A stretch of DNA of 64,000 nt, from the NCBI GenBank assembly GCA_024803745.1, contig JANJXV010000017.1, forward strand, positions 1,633,001-1,697,000, in the 5' to 3' direction. Positions 36,327 to 47,009 of the stretch are shown piece after piece. The stretch is from Megascapheus bottae (taxonomy: Eukaryota; Chordata; Mammalia; Rodentia; Geomyidae). The notes beneath the pieces were generated by a model that saw nothing but the letters and a program-made list of their open reading frames with translations, made no database searches and had not been told where the DNA came from. Position 1 is the stretch's first letter. The number at the start of each line of letters is the position of its first letter. The position numbers were made by a program, and so were the translations under genes.

Positions 36327-36359
<33 letters not shown>
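36326..36359. repeat. (GATA)n microsatellite
   Basis: About eight tandem GATA units. Confidence 0.95.
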
Positions 36360-36415
36360 CTCTGTAAATTACAAATTAACTTTGCTCACATTGTGTGTTT
36401 TACTCCCTCCCCTGT

Positions 36416-36443
36416 TAACACTGAAACACTGATTTCAGTGTTA
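36416..36443. repeat. small inverted repeat
   Basis: 'taacactgaaa' and its exact reverse complement 'tttcagtgtta' are separated by six bases, giving an 11-bp stem. There is no T-run or gene context to suggest a terminator or RNA. Confidence 0.7.
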
Positions 36444-36621
36444 TCTATTATTATTTAGAAGAAAAGACAAAAGGAATAATCTGTTCAAAACTGAATCTAC
36501 AAGGCAAGCATTGACTTTTTCCACAAAATCATGTAGTATGCATACACTAAGGTGTGGGAGAAAGGAGAAGATTGCAGGGAAAGGAAAACAGCAAGGAAAA
36601 GAAGAGAATAAAGCTAAGCAA

Positions 36622-36780
36622 TGGAAAGAAAGGGGGAAAACAAAATGATTGGGAGGGGGAATGAGGGAGGGAAATCAGAACAAAAACATGAGAAGGGGTG
36701 TCAATATGTGAAAAGTAATGACCCTACTACCTGGAGAATGTAACTGTAATCCATCTACAGTACTATAAAATTAAATTAAA
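36622..36780 (+). mobile_element. short L1 3'-end insertion with target duplication
   Basis: It contains the L1 3'UTR G-rich block ('gggggaaaacaaaatgattg'), 'aaaaacatgagaaggggtgt' and the terminal 'tactacctggagaatg', then an A-rich tail. Exact 12-bp direct repeats 'aaagctaagcaa' flank it (36610-36621 and 36781-36792). Confidence 0.85.
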
Positions 36781-36792
36781 AAAGCTAAGCAA

Positions 36793-37629
36793 GACTACAC
36801 AACACATATCGAAACAAAACTAAAAGGGGAAGAATATCACTACTTTTTAATGCAAGGAAGTAGAGTTTAGTACACCTGATTGTAAGGCTAAGCAATGATC
36901 CAGGGTGGGAGACTAGTAGTCCTTTGTGGCTTGGAGACCATAGCATAGAGACTGGTTCTGCCTCTTGAAGAGAAAAGCTGAGCAAAAGTGGATACAACTC
37001 ATATGTTGAGCTGTCTGATGTGTTAGTACATGGGGCCCATCCTTTGGAAGCTAATTATACCCTCAGTCATCAGAGCTTGCCCTAAGGGTGATGCAGGGAA
37101 TAGTTACAAGTCTTGAGGGTAATCACAATGCAAGACTAGAGGCATTTCCTTTTGATCTCTGGAAGTTGTGATGAGAGAAGAATGCTATGGGACGTTGAAT
37201 GAAACTAAACATACCCTCCCTGTCCAGTAAAGATTTACTCTACTAGAAAACAAGTTCTCAGAAAAATGTACTCTCTCAAGAGAAAATCACTTTCTCATGA
37301 AAAGTGTGTCTAGTAGGTACCAGTGAATTTTTACTTTTGATCTTGTTATATTCAGGTTGAGAATTTTAAAAATGCTAAATATTAGTTACATACATAGGTT
37401 TAATTCATATATTTTTGTTTACCTGCTCCTTAGTGAATGATACAATGGACTAAAAACAAGATCACAATTTGTAAACATATTCTTGCCTCTTATATACTAC
37501 TTTGAAATGCTTGAGAAATAAATTCCACATACTGCAACGATCTATAGAATACATATTCAGTGTATTATGGTATCTCTCTTCTGCTAAATATTAGGTTATT
37601 TAGAGCTTTGGATGTATCTAATTCATCTT
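36793..37629. other. unassigned DNA
   Basis: Nothing recognised. Confidence 0.4.
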
Positions 37630-37680
37630 CAGAAACATAGTGCGTAGCATAAAGTGGGAACTCAATAAATGCCAAAGTGA
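37630..37680 (+). mobile_element. MIR 3'-end fragment
   Basis: 'catagtgcgtagcataaagt' and 'ggaactcaataaatgccaa' match the 3' terminus of MIR. Confidence 0.6.
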
Positions 37681-38636
37681 ATCAAACACAGAAATGTGAC
37701 ATACGCGATTTAGATCAGTACATTGTATTATGTTACTTTGCAATTAAAGTAAGATCACATTGAATAAGCTTATTGTTTGTAAAATGTCACCTTTTCATTC
37801 CCCAAGAATTGACCAAGATTGTTCTTTCAAGTCTGCCTTAAGAAAACATCTCCAGATGTGTAAAGGAAGATTATCATTTTGGTGTCTCCATACCTAGAGT
37901 GAGTGTTATTGGATTGTCCATAATCCTATTTCCTTTCATTTTGTCTGGAAGAAAATATTCTTATGTACAATGAAGCTTGGTGTTACTATATATATATATT
38001 ATATCTTTATACGATACATATTACTATATATGTATATATATTTGTAACTCCTCTGCTTCCCAAAAGGAACTCTATTGAAAAGTTATCTGATCATTATGTG
38101 CTTAGAAACCATCTTTGAGTCTTTGAGTTTCCTTGCTTGCTTGTTCTGAGTTGCCTTTCAACTCTAGTTGCTAACAACATGTCAGGTAAATAATAAATGA
38201 AGTAATATATGTATTTCTTATGTGCCATGGAAGACTTACTCTGAATAAACAGAAAGGCATTCTTCAGATAGCAAGAGAGGTTTTGAGGGATATTTTCCAT
38301 CAAGCTTGCCAAGCTTATATGATACATACCAAGTGGATTTATCCCAAGTGACTTTTTCTATTACTGCCACAAAATATGTTTTGCTCCACCAAAACTCTGC
38401 GTTGGATAAGAGCAGTCAAGGAAGTAAAATATAGCTTAGCCAGTAAATGCTGACAAAAAAAAAAAAAAAAACAGAAAACTGGAGCAACTGGATTGAAAAC
38501 TGTTACTTGGTAATAGATGCATTTTCATGCTCAAACTTCTTCCACTGTGTGTGACTTTTCAGAGAAAGCAGGGAACCTTCATTTCCCTGGATTGTAAATC
38601 CTTTTTAATCTCAGGATACCAGTTTCTACATTTTAT
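37681..38636. other. AT-rich unassigned DNA
   Basis: It holds a (TA)n-rich stretch at 37988-38041 and an A-run at about 38455-38471. No gene seen. Confidence 0.4.
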
Positions 38637-38638
38637 TT

Positions 38639-38678
38639 GTGTGTGTGTGCATGTGTGTGTGTGTGTGTGTGTTTGTGT
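38639..38678. repeat. (GT)n microsatellite
   Basis: Interrupted (GT)n run with one 'gcat' interruption. Confidence 0.95.
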
Positions 38679-38796
38679 CCGTAACACTTTTAAATATAGT
38701 AAAACCACACATCGCTTAGTTTAAGTAAAAAATTTGTACCTAACATTAATGCCTTTCCAAAGCAAGGATCAGCAAACATTCTGTGAAGAGTCAAGT

Positions 38797-39225
38797 TGTC
38801 GGGGTTTTTAGCACTCTTTGCCTCCTGACCAGCAGGAAGGGAAAGAGAACACGCCCCGACTAAGATGAGACCGAGAAAAGTTAGGGCCGCCTGGCCGCCT
38901 TCACCCAGTCCTCCCTTCTCCAGAGGGAAGACACAGACGCGCCAGGGAGAATGTCACGGCAGACTCGTTTAACGGGAAGATACCAGGGGCTAAAGTAAGA
39001 AGCAGGAATCTATTAGCATAGAAGTAGACAGGACAGGGGGAGGTAGGTGTGGTCAGAGAGGGTGGCTGGGCCAATCCATGGGTTCGAGGTAGCCAGCCTT
39101 ATTTTACATCACAAACCACAGCCAAACCTCCCAACCAGGACACAGGCAAGTTGGATCTCCAGAACCAGGAAGTGAGCACTGGGCCACGAGGTAGGCCTTT
39201 TACCCTTGATGTGACGTGCCCCACA
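38797..39225 (-). repeat. ERV 3' LTR
   Basis: 429 bp. It begins TG and ends CA on either strand ('tgtcgggg' to 'ccccaca' on +). It retains a segment at about 38930-38968 that is missing from the other LTR. On the minus strand 'gatgtaaaataaggctgg' is a possible TATA-like region, not verified. Confidence 0.9.
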
Positions 39226-39238
39226 TCTCCTCCCTTTT
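39226..39238 (-). promoter_or_regulatory. ERV polypurine tract
   Basis: The minus strand reads 'aaaagggaggaga' immediately before the TG of the 3' LTR, where a retroviral polypurine tract (plus-strand DNA primer) belongs. This fixes the element's orientation as minus. Confidence 0.85.
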
Positions 39239-39935
39239 GTTTTATTAAGCAGGTATTTGCCTTACTGGAGAAGGCTGTCTTAGGTTGTGCCCCTCTGGAG
39301 ATCATACCTGTCATTGACTACCACTCTAGCACTTCAGGCAATTTACCTGTAGGGTTGACAGACCCAAACGGAGGTTTGAAATAAGGAAGATGGCCAACAT
39401 CAGCAAAGGAAACCCTTCTGTACACCTGCACATCCTGGTAAGGGCCGGGGTCAACCTCACAGAGTTCCCAGTCTGCCATCTCATAGCACAGCATATTATT
39501 GCCAGACCACCATTAGCTGAACAGCCTTCCCTGATCCTGCTTTCCAAGACACTGAAGGAGCTTATTGATTACACAAGATCCGAATGTGAATACAAAACCC
39601 ACTGTAACCAAGGGGCCCACCCACAAGGGGGAGAAGGTAAGGGAGCCAACCATAGTCCAGTCCATAGATAATTTGCATCGAGTTCATTTTGGAGGTGTTT
39701 GAGAACCTCCCACAGCCTTTTTAAGCGGATCAAGGCCTCGACTATTTGGAGGACTCCTGCAGTCAAGAAATCAAGCTGATATTGTAGGGAGCGTCTTTGT
39801 GGGCGACGTGGATAATGATGCTCAGGATGAGGAGAAGGAAGGTGACTGAGGACTCCAACCAGAGCTAAGCAGGGCTCCTTACTCTTGTGAATGAGAGGGA
39901 GAAAGCATACCTCAAGAGGGGGTGCTCTTGGGTAA
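39239..39935 (-). other. ERV region between integrase and 3' LTR
   Basis: Env would lie here. Minus-strand frames at 39326-39547 and 39569-39766 are short, and the second has a Leu/heptad-like start followed by a Trp/Pro-rich part. I cannot confirm an envelope domain: no fusion peptide, no convincing membrane anchor, and the frames are broken. This may be a deletion remnant of env or non-coding. Confidence 0.35.
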
Positions 39936-40280
39936 TTAATTTTTTGTTTGCTGACAATATTTTAAATCTCTAGCCAGTACCCAAATTGGGTTTGGTTCTC
40001 CCACTGGGAAGACACATCCAAATCCTCTCCCCACACTAATGAGGGGATCAGGGCCTCTCCATGATCCAGTAAGAGGATCTCTCCAACGGACTTCAACCTT
40101 TAAATAAGGTGTCTGATTAGACCAATGTCTCTGAAAGGCAGTCAAAGGATGGTCCTTGGAAAAATTTAAAATATTTAATGTAAACATAGCTGTCTTCAAT
40201 TGATCATGGGGGTTGCCTCCCCCTTTTGTTTTATTAAAACAAGGCCCATTATCCATTTTAACCTGTAGGGGTAAACTCAA
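39936..40280 (-). pseudogene. ERV pol remnant: integrase with internal deletion
   Basis: The 114-codon minus-strand frame contains 'DNGPCF' (residues 10-15), which matches the region around the second catalytic Asp of the integrase core. At residues 65-92 it contains the typical C-terminal DNA-binding domain segment, with 'WRDPLTGSWRGPDP' and then 'GRGFGCVFPV'. Only about 50 residues separate them, too few for the rest of the core. The part that normally carries the catalytic Glu therefore appears deleted, and no active integrase is possible. The frame closes at a stop near 39936. Confidence 0.75.
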
Positions 40281-41846
40281 GATAACAAAACATTGTAAAG
40301 AATGGCTTTCAGCGTGTCAGGCTCTTTTACCGGAATGCGCAGTAGCCCAACAAGCATGTGAATGAGTATCTATAGACATAATTTCCAAAAGGGTGCTTAA
40401 TGGGTTACATAACATGACAGATAACATTAGGTTTAAGGCCCCAGGGATTGACCCTAGGGGATTGTAGAGGTGGGACTTGTAAAAATGGTATGCACAATTT
40501 ACATGTCCTCAAGATCTTTTTTCTTTTTAAATGCAGATTTTAGAATCTTTAGAAAACTCATATTAACCAGTTTCTTGTGTTTCAATTATGAATTTATCTA
40601 CTGTTTTGGATGCTGACAATTTAACCTGAATATGGTTACTCACACCCATTCACACACACATTCATAAAGATCTTAAAGCACGCAAAATTAATATTGGCCG
40701 TTCATTTTAAAAGGATTTGCATACACACACTCACACAAACCGCAAGGATACATATTTAGTATGGTTATCAATTTTATCATAATACTTTTTGCAGATGGAA
40801 GTTGGGTGGGAGTCTTAAACCTAGAAGAACTAAGACTAAAGTCTGCATCCTGCCACCCACTGTCTCTAGACTGTCACTACTAAGCCTGCAGCTGCTTTGT
40901 CTGGCCTAGGCTCACCTCCACTGCAGCTGAGTGGGAGGGGCCATACCAGGCCCTAGACCTACCCCAGGTGGGGATGAAATTTTTGTTTTCCAGAAATAAA
41001 GACAGAGAAGCAGAGACTTTTAAGAAACTCCTAAACTTCTGATGGCATGCCTGGCGTTAAACTGCCAGAGTGATGGAAAGACAATGGGGCTCTGGAATCG
41101 GGAATTCAGGGGGTGCCTCCCGTACGGACTTTTCCATTCCTTGGCAGCTGGCCAGCGGAGGCCATCCTAACCTACTCTCAAACAGAACCAGACATTGACT
41201 TACAACAGAAAATGGGAATCAATCGGATACATTTAACACAACAACACGAACTCAGATGAACGCTCTCACCAAACAACTTATTTAGACAGACATACAGGGT
41301 GGTCGGCCGACTTTTACTTATCTCCGGAGGCCTTTGCTTTAAACCTGGGCATCTTTTCCAAAAAAGGTTGTTAAAGGAAAACCACTGTTTCTAGAAAAAA
41401 AAAGCAATCTTTTATCTCAATAGCATAAATATACAAATTATTAGTAATTGATGAAAGACTTGGGAGCCCTGGTCGGGTGGCTCCCATGGACATATTGCAG
41501 GGAGATCATGAAGAAACTTGTATTTGAAACTTGTATTTGCCTGATACTTATTGACTTTAGTAGCTCCAATTGTTTTTCCGGAAAATAGGCCACTGCTCCC
41601 CATGCGATTAGACTGCGGCCTCTAGAATTGGGGGAGCAGTTCTATGCTAATTTTTTCATAACTAATGCAGTCATCATAGAATGTCACAACATCTGTATCT
41701 TGTCTCTCCGTAGAGATTATAGGGCAGGTACTCTTTAAGAGCAATGGCTGAATGGCTCTGGCCAGAACAGGAGGCTTGCCAATTGCTAAGATGCTGCTAG
41801 GCCAGCTAGCCCAGGAGCTGGGGCCTGCAGCAGTTTTTAGGTGGAG
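40281..41846 (-). other. ERV internal sequence without recognisable coding
   Basis: This is where protease and reverse transcriptase would be expected. Only one short frame (41412-41603) is open and it lacks protease, YxDD or dUTPase-like motifs. 40640-40760 is rich in 'cacaca'-type sequence. The content could be foreign filler replacing pol. Confidence 0.5.
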
Positions 41847-42005
41847 TTAGGCCTTTTGTCTGCCCTGAAAGACTTCCCTGTGGGGGATCCATCCCCCATG
41901 GCAATCTCTTTTGAATTGGCCTTGCTGGCCACACCCATAACATACTCCTCTCCCAGCATCTGTGACTGGTGGGCCTGAGTGCCCATAGCTCTCCAGCTCA
42001 AAGCT
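41847..42005 (-). pseudogene. ERV gag remnant: nucleocapsid zinc knuckle
   Basis: The minus strand encodes 'CYGCGQQGQFKRDC' at 41901-41942, spaced as a retroviral CCHC knuckle (C-x2-C-x4-H-x4-C). Gln stands where the zinc-binding His should be, so the knuckle is probably defective. The frame ends at 41847. Upstream it runs into the L1 insertion that begins at 42021, so gag is physically interrupted here. Confidence 0.75.
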
Positions 42006-42460
42006 AGCAATTTGCCACTTTTTTTTTGTTTTGTTTTTGTTTTTATTTTTTTCCATATTTTTTATTGTAATTAGTAAAAGGGTTACATGATATTTGCCAG
42101 ATAGAAGGTGCATTAATTCATATACATTGATACCCTTTCACATGTCTTGGTACCCATTTCCCTCCCCCCTCATACCCCCCACCTGTCTTGGTTTTCCCCC
42201 TTCCCTATCAAATTTCAAATATCCAAATACAAATAAATTCAATATATCAGATAACAAAGTGAGATACTATACCAATATGAGATAACCAAGGGACAGCAAA
42301 GGAGATGAGAAACAACATAGTACATTAAGGACAACAATCATTCATTATATGGCTTTTGTTTCAATATCCTGGAGGTCCTTTCAATTAGCTTCACATTATA
42401 TGGCCTTATGTATCAAGATTTTGCTCTATTGCAGATCTCTGCTAGTAGAGCCCAAGGTTT

Positions 42461-43127
42461 CTACTGATTATGACGAAGGAGGGAAACCATTGAGCCTAAG
42501 TTCCTTTGAGTCTGGTTTACTTCACTTAATATGATTTTTTCTAAGTCTTTCCATTTCCTAACAAATGGGGCGATGTCATTCTTTCTGACAGCAGCATATA
42601 ACTCCATTGTGTACAAATACCGCGACTTGTTGATCCACTCATCAACTGAGGGACATCTAGGTTGGTTCCATATCTTTGCTATGGTGAATAGTGCTGCAAT
42701 GAACATTGTTGTGCTAGTGGATTTAGTATGTCCTTGTTTCTGGATGGTTGGGTAAATGCCAAGTAGTGGAATTGCTGGGTCATAGGGGAGTTCTATGTTT
42801 AGCCTTTTGAGGCACTGCCACACTGCTTTCCATAGTGGTTGAACGAGTTTGCACTCCCACCAAAAGTGTAGTAGTGATCCCTCCTGGCCACATCCCCTCC
42901 AGCATCTGTGGTTATTCGTTTTCCTGATCCTGGCCATTCTAACTGGAGTGAGGTGGAATCTTAGAGTTGTTTTGATTTGCATTTCTTTTATGACCAGAGA
43001 TGTTAAGCATTTCTTCATGTGTCTATAGGCCATTTTTGTTTCTTCTTCAGAGAAGACTCTCTTTAAGTCTTTGGCCCATTTTTTAATGGGATGGTTGTTA
43101 CTTTGGAGATTAGTTTTGGAGTGATTC
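42461..43127 (-). pseudogene. L1 ORF2 C-terminal segment, uninterrupted
   Basis: The true L1 part of this frame starts near 43127 ('[17 protein letters not shown]') and is open to the ORF2 stop at 42461. It includes the Cys-rich '[19 protein letters not shown]' zone. The N-terminal dozen residues of the longer open frame come from reading the inverted piece backwards and are not L1 protein. It has no promoter, endonuclease or reverse transcriptase core. Confidence 0.9.
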
Positions 43128-43565
43128 AACCACAGACCTATGGCCACCTAATCTTTGACAAGGGAGCCAAAAAAATAGAATGGAAGAAAGACAGCCTCTT
43201 CAACAAGTTGTGCTGGCAGAACTGGTTAAGCACCTGCAGAAAACTAAAGTTGGATCCTTCTTTGTCACCCTGCACTAGAATTAACTCCAAATGGATCAAA
43301 GACCTGGAGGTAAAAGCTGACACACTGAAAACTTTACAGGAAGGAATAGGAGATACACTAGGCCTCCTTGGCACAGGTCGAAACTTTCTTAATAAGGACC
43401 AAGAATCACAACAAATCAGAGAAAGGCTGGATAAGTGGGACTGCATTAAACTGCAGAGCTTTTGTAAGGCAAAGGACATAGCTAGTAAACTAATCAGGAA
43501 GGCTACAGAGTGGGAGAAGATCTTCACCAACCAAACAATGGACAAAGGCCTCATATCTAAAATAT
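43128..43565 (+). pseudogene. L1 ORF2 segment (inverted piece)
   Basis: Open in plus frame from '[19 protein letters not shown]' to 'TNQTMDKGLISKI'. It is the ORF2 portion immediately upstream of the minus-strand piece. The open frame continues on the opposite strand into ERV sequence (43138-43830), which is a shadow. Confidence 0.9.
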
Positions 43566-43580
43566 AGCACTTTGCCACTT

Positions 43581-44496
43581 TGAGCTCCAAAGCAACTCTG
43601 CCCCAGCATTCTTCTGCTGGCAGATAAGACACCACAGTCTCACAGGGACTTTGATTTGCCTGGGTTGGCTCAAAACTGCAGCTTTCAGATGAATGAGTCC
43701 TACAAAAGGCCATGATACTCCAATTAAAGCAACAAGTGGTCAACACAGAAATAGTCTCTAAGCATGATCTTTCCTGGAACTTGGTAAGAGCCAAAGTTAC
43801 ATCTAAATAAGGATTGCTGTCCTTCTTCATGGGCCAGCTGGAAATTGCTATAAGGAAACTTACAAGGGCAAGCTAAATAGCAATTAAGCAATCATTTTGG
43901 TAGTCCTAATTTTCCTTCTTTCTTGAAACAAACATTTAGGACAACTTTACTTTCAAATTTTGTTCAGAAACCCATTTCTAATGTTCTTTAAAACTTTTAC
44001 AGATATTTGCTTAAACACTTAACACTTTAGTCTTTATTTGCATTTGAAAAACCTTTAAGGGCTCAAGGAACCTCCTTTGTCTCCAGGCCTCCCAGTGCTC
44101 AAGGCACTCCCTTTGCCTTTTAGAAGACGCTTTTTTTTTTTCTGAAGTTTAGATTACTGCCTAGAACTCCAAAAGTTTAAACTCAAATAAGTTTTTCCTT
44201 AATGCAAGAACTACAAACATCATCAGTGCACCAAAAGTCTAAGTCTGGACTTAGTTTCCTTCTTTTTCTAAAATATGTCCAATTGCAAAGTAGCATGAAA
44301 CCAAATTATAAGGAGATAAACTTTTCAACATTCCTTTAAAATACAAATTACATTAGCATCCCATAAGTCACAAGGACAGGGGGATTAACAGCCTGGTTCC
44401 TTTCAGCCTGGGCATGGCACTCCTCATTAGGCCCATCTTTGGAGACTTCTTTCTTAAGCTCTTTTAGGGCCGGTCTATTGCCCCCAGGGTTAGCAT
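43581..44496 (-). other. ERV internal sequence, no recognisable coding
   Basis: Capsid would be expected between the proline-rich Gag part and the zinc knuckle. The sequence is AT-rich, with no major-homology-region motif visible. It may be non-retroviral filler. Confidence 0.5.
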
Positions 44497-44900
44497 TTAC
44501 AGGGAAAGCCAAGTATGGTTGGGAGCAAAATGGCAGCTGAACCCACCCTTCCGGTTCAGGGGAGGAGCTGCCGCTCTATGGTGAGTTAACCTCCTCTTCC
44601 GGTGCAGGGGAGGAGCAAGATGGCAGCTTGACCTCCTCTTCCGGCTTAATACGTGGTGAAGCATGGGAGGAAGGATAGTAAAATGGCAGAGGCCGCTCTG
44701 TTCCCCAATTGTCTGCTGCAAATTCCGGGGCAGGAGCACTTGGTGTAGGGTTCTGGGGCCCAATCCCAGGATCAAAGAGGCCCAAAAATCCCTCCTCAGG
44801 GTGAGACTCTAAACCCTTTCTTTCCTGAGCAGTGGGAGGGCCAACTCTCCACAACTCTGAACATTCCTTATCAGGAGGGCCAACTCTCCACAACTCTGAG
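44497..44900 (-). pseudogene. ERV gag-like proline-rich remnant
   Basis: Overlapping minus frames (44576-44893 and 44497-44775) encode Pro/Glu-rich sequence with repeated 'RVGPP'. There are near-repeats at 44530-44560, 44600-44635 and 44625-44645 ('ctcctcttccgg' units). A proline-rich linker between matrix and capsid is usual in betaretroviral Gag. The frame shift between the two ORFs and the absence of capsid make it non-functional. Confidence 0.5.
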
Positions 44901-44910
44901 CTCTCCCCAA

Positions 44911-45206
44911 TTAAAGTTTCCTTAGCCCTAGATGTAACTGAGCCAGGATAGAAGCAGGCCTTAAGGGCAGACAGGGTCGGAGAGACCCCGAGGGCAGGTC
45001 CTCTCCCAAGTTAATCTTCCTCCTTCTCACTAGGCGCTCTATGAGCTCCCATGCGGCCCAATTGAAAAGAATGGCCGCCATTAACACGGCGCATGTTAAG
45101 TCCTCCCAGACCTTCTCAGCCTGGGGGTCTGAAATCTCCAAACCTCTGCTTTTAAATCTAGATGCTGGGAGCGCCTGGTCCTCATTCTGATGAGCGTTCC
45201 TTTCGT
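44911..45206 (-). other. ERV leader / 5' gag region
   Basis: A minus frame is open from 45213, but its first ATG overlaps the primer binding site, so it cannot be the real Gag start. No matrix domain is recognised. It likely includes the untranslated leader and packaging region. Confidence 0.45.
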
Positions 45207-45225
45207 GTCCCACGTTCGGGCGCCA
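45207..45225 (-). promoter_or_regulatory. ERV primer binding site, lysine-tRNA type
   Basis: The minus strand reads 'tggcgcccgaacgtgggac', starting 5 nt from the CA end of the 5' LTR. It is nearly complementary to the 3' end of lysine tRNAs, the primer used by many betaretroviruses and ERVK elements. Confidence 0.9.
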
Positions 45226-45229
45226 GAAA

Positions 45230-45623
45230 TGTCGGAGTTTTTAGCACTCTTTGCCTCCTGACCAGCAGGAAGGGCAAAGAGAACACGCCCCGACTAAGAC
45301 GAGACCGAGAAAGGTTAGGGCCGGCTGGCCGCCTTCACCCAGTCCTCCCTTCTCCAGAGGGAAGACTCTTTTAATGGGAAGATACCAGGGGCTAAAGTAA
45401 GAAGCAGGAATCTATTAGCATAGAAGTAGGCAGGACAGGGGGAGGTAGGTGTGGTCAGAGAGGGTGCCGGGGCCAATCCATGGGTTTGAGGTAGCCTTAT
45501 TTTACATCACAAACCACAGCCAAACCTCCCAACCAGGAGACAAGCAGGTTGGATCTCCAAAACCAGGAAGTGAGCACTGGACCACGAGGTAGGCCTTTTA
45601 CCCTTGATGTGACATGCCCCACA
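45230..45623 (-). repeat. ERV 5' LTR
   Basis: 394 bp, colinear with 38797-39225. It lacks about 30 bp near 45366 and 4 bp near 45494 relative to that copy. 'cttcccattaaaagag' on the minus strand gives an ATTAAA, a possible poly(A) signal. Confidence 0.9.
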
Positions 45624-45628
45624 CAAGT

Positions 45629-47009
45629 TGTAAATATCTGTGTAAGCTAGATCATCTCAATTAAAACTCAGCAATATGAAACAAATGGACATGGTTGTAT
45701 TCCACTTAAACTTTATTTTCAAAAACAAGCAGAGAAGAAGGGAACAGGTGACTTTGATGAAAGTGTATTGTACTCCTAAACAGACATGTTGAATTGAAAT
45801 TTCTTCGCAAGTACTTAAAGACAATTTAAAATTTAAAAAGATAATTAAAAATAAAGTAAAATAATAAACACATAAATACATAAATAAACTAAAATGAAAG
45901 AGATGTCATGCTAGATGTTGATCCATATGCTTACAACAGTTGGCTGTTTCCCATTCATATTTGTATAAATGAATATGAAAGCAAGTTCGGCTTTAAGAAA
46001 TGTTTAAGTTCTTTTCCTTGTCTGTTCTTCTTTACCTTAGGCCACATATGAACAAGGAGACAATTCTTGTGTCAACCAGGAACATCTCCTCCTCACACAT
46101 TTCCCTTCGCAGACTACCTCATGAAGTGGCTTAGTGAGAAAACTCACTGGAGAGGGAAGACAGAGATTTGTGGTCAGAATGACGTAGCATCCTTCTGCCC
46201 TTCATGCAGTTCTTGAAAAAGCTTCAAGCTCCATGAGCCGTGAGGGCTGGCTTTGTGCCCATGGGTTAGAGTGGGTATCACATATCTAATGGATTAGCTG
46301 ACTTCTGGAAAGGCAGAAGGGTTTTTAAAGTCTCTTAACTTCTAAATGCAGCACATAAATGGAGTTCTATGAATATTTAATTTAAGTGCAAGACCCGGAG
46401 TTCTTTGCAATTAGCTTGACTATTGCTTTCAGGAGAGAGAAAATTTCCTTTGAGTGTTACAGGATTCGCTGTGTACTCTTTGTTTTCCTCATTTCAGAAT
46501 TTTCTGTATGCTGGGTCATGACCACTTTTATAAAGTACTCAAAATCTATTGCTTTTTTTGGCATATTAGGCACATCTTCTCCATTCATTAGTAAAGAAGT
46601 AGAACTTTCAGGCTATAATTCTTACATTTCTAGTTGCCTTCCTTTTATAACTGTAGTTAGGATCTAGCAGACCCTTGATAATTAGGCTTGCCTAATGGAC
46701 TAGCAGTTGGTTGTAGAATTCATCTACTTGCCTATAAAGTGAAATGAAGAGCTTTCTAGAAGAATCATCTGGATTGAAAAGTCTAGATAATCATTTGCCT
46801 GTTGATATAAACTTGTAGAATAACCCTCTGGTACATTTTAGTAGGCTCTAAAAACTGCTTCACTGAACCAATTCTATGCTCTTAATTCTAGTTTTCTCTA
46901 ACAGCCAAGTCTAGATAAGGTTTTAAATATTTTTAAGTGTTTCATCTTTTTTCTTTCTTTCTTTTTTTCTTGTCTTTCTTTTTTTTTTGGCAAAACAGTA
47001 AAGTTAACA
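45629..47009. other. AT-rich unassigned DNA
   Basis: Nothing recognised apart from a pyrimidine-rich run at 46945-46990. Confidence 0.4.

Larger units (their letters stand above)
42021..43565. mobile_element. young L1 with inverted 5' part, nested in the ERV
   Basis: 42021-43129 is L1 in minus orientation: poly(T) tail, 3'UTR and ORF2 C-terminus. 43128-43565 is the directly upstream ORF2 segment in plus orientation. The two parts meet with about 2 nt of shared sequence, and about 16 nt present in the 51-kb copy ('tcaacaactc...') is missing between them. 15-bp flanking repeats 'agcaatttgccactt' (42006-42020) and 'agcactttgccactt' (43566-43580) differ at one base. This is the classic twin-priming structure. 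It is nearly identical to 51322-53138. Confidence 0.95.
38797..45623 (-). mobile_element. class II (ERVK/betaretrovirus-like) endogenous retrovirus, defective
   Basis: Two direct LTRs bound the element: 38797-39225 is the 3' LTR and 45230-45623 the 5' LTR in minus orientation. Identical 5-bp repeats 'caagt' flank it (38792-38796 and 45624-45628). A lysine-tRNA-type primer binding site adjoins the 5' LTR, and a polypurine tract adjoins the 3' LTR. The interior carries a Gag proline-rich remnant, a Cys-rich zinc-knuckle remnant and an integrase C-terminal remnant, all minus strand. Capsid, protease, reverse transcriptase and RNase H are not recognisable, so the element is internally deleted and cannot be autonomous. 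By eye the LTRs differ at about 15 positions plus two gaps (near 4%). An L1 sits at 42021-43565. Confidence 0.9.

Noticed and set aside
36326..36359. Clustered GATA sites as an enhancer
   Set aside because: It is a plain (GATA)n microsatellite. Nothing else supports regulatory use.
39326..39766. Envelope gene of the ERV
   Set aside because: The frames are short and broken, with no clear fusion peptide or membrane anchor, so I list only a possible remnant region.
43138..43830. 230-codon minus open frame
   Set aside because: It reads the inverted L1 piece backwards and runs on into ERV sequence; neither part is a real reading frame of its source.
45162..45374. Plus-strand frame across the ERV 5' LTR
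   Set aside because: The element lies on the minus strand, and this frame spans the PBS and LTR, which are non-coding.
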